A stretch of 42,500 nt of DNA from Candidatus Atribacteria bacterium. Its GTDB lineage: Bacteria; Atribacterota; Phoenicimicrobiia; Phoenicimicrobiales; Stramentimicrobiaceae. Within the stretch, counting starts at the first letter, position 1, and each line of letters starts with the position of its first letter. A program made the position numbers and the translations under genes. The stretch is from contig JAGYIZ010000016.1 of assembly GCA_018402425.1 (NCBI GenBank), forward strand, positions 1 through 42,500. Reading direction: 5' to 3'. Shown here piece by piece: positions 42,418 through 42,500 of the stretch. The notes under the pieces are model-generated. The model saw only the letters and a list, made by a program, of their open reading frames with translations, did no database searches and was not told the origin of the DNA.

Positions 42418-42500
42418 TGATAAGTTCATTTAAAAACAGAATAAAAATTCTTCGAGTTGTCTATTCTAAGGGCATAGCCTATGACAGGCATCCGTTAGGT

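Overview
The window is AT-rich bacterial chromosome with compact genes, strong AGGAGG-type ribosome binding sites and mostly short operons. The gene content suggests an anaerobic, low-GC bacterium: threonine aldolase, carbamate kinase, DUF169, an FmdE remnant, an aldo/keto reductase fused to a ferredoxin domain, a deoxynucleoside kinase pair, a BioY/BirA pair with a Firmicutes-style operator, and NikR. A clostridial/halanaerobial Firmicute or an Atribacterota-like lineage would fit. The sequence alone does not settle this. No phage, CRISPR array, rRNA or intact insertion sequence was seen.

Layout. 1-6.5 kb: the end of a sugar ABC permease, then separate metabolic genes (threonine aldolase, DUF169 protein, CPBP membrane protease, carbamate kinase, fumarase, small Cys protein). 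6.5-9.8 kb, minus strand: a complete OpuC-type osmoprotectant importer (binding protein, CBS-ATPase, two permeases). 9.8-11.5 kb: a decayed stretch with hairpin repeats, a frameshifted FmdE gene and a multiply frameshifted unknown gene. 11.6-17.9 kb: CstA, two deoxynucleoside kinases followed by BirA, BioY behind a BirA operator, tRNA-Pro(CGG), a PfpI/DJ-1 protein and a membrane protein. 18-21.5 kb: a PAS/GAF/GGDEF diguanylate cyclase whose 7TM N-terminus is broken by frameshifts. 21.7-27.6 kb: a potassium module made of a short KdpD-like kinase, a KdpE-like regulator, two tandem TrkH-type subunits and a 54-codon trkA remnant between them. 27.8-31.5 kb: aldo/keto reductase-ferredoxin, lipid kinase, and a double nitrilase with one dead domain. 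31.6-42.3 kb: RarA, Ddl, a c-di-GMP riboswitch with a C39-peptidase lipoprotein, NikR, a divergent YchF-like GTPase, a sirtuin, two small membrane proteins, CysK, an EamA transporter and LplA.

The most interesting points are regulatory. (1) Two boxes of the form TTTATA-N5-TTTATA, matching the E. coli KdpE site architecture, lie in front of the first trkH gene. They link the Kdp-like two-component system to Trk-type uptake with no kdpFABC in view. (2) A c-di-GMP class I riboswitch with an overlapping terminator precedes a secreted C39-like lipoprotein. (3) A leader of about 145 nt is shared by threonine aldolase and lipoate ligase, two genes that meet in glycine metabolism. (4) A family of short palindromic elements with TTTATTTAACC ends sits in several intergenic gaps. 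Several genes carry clustered indels at homopolymers, so either real decay or assembly error must be considered there.
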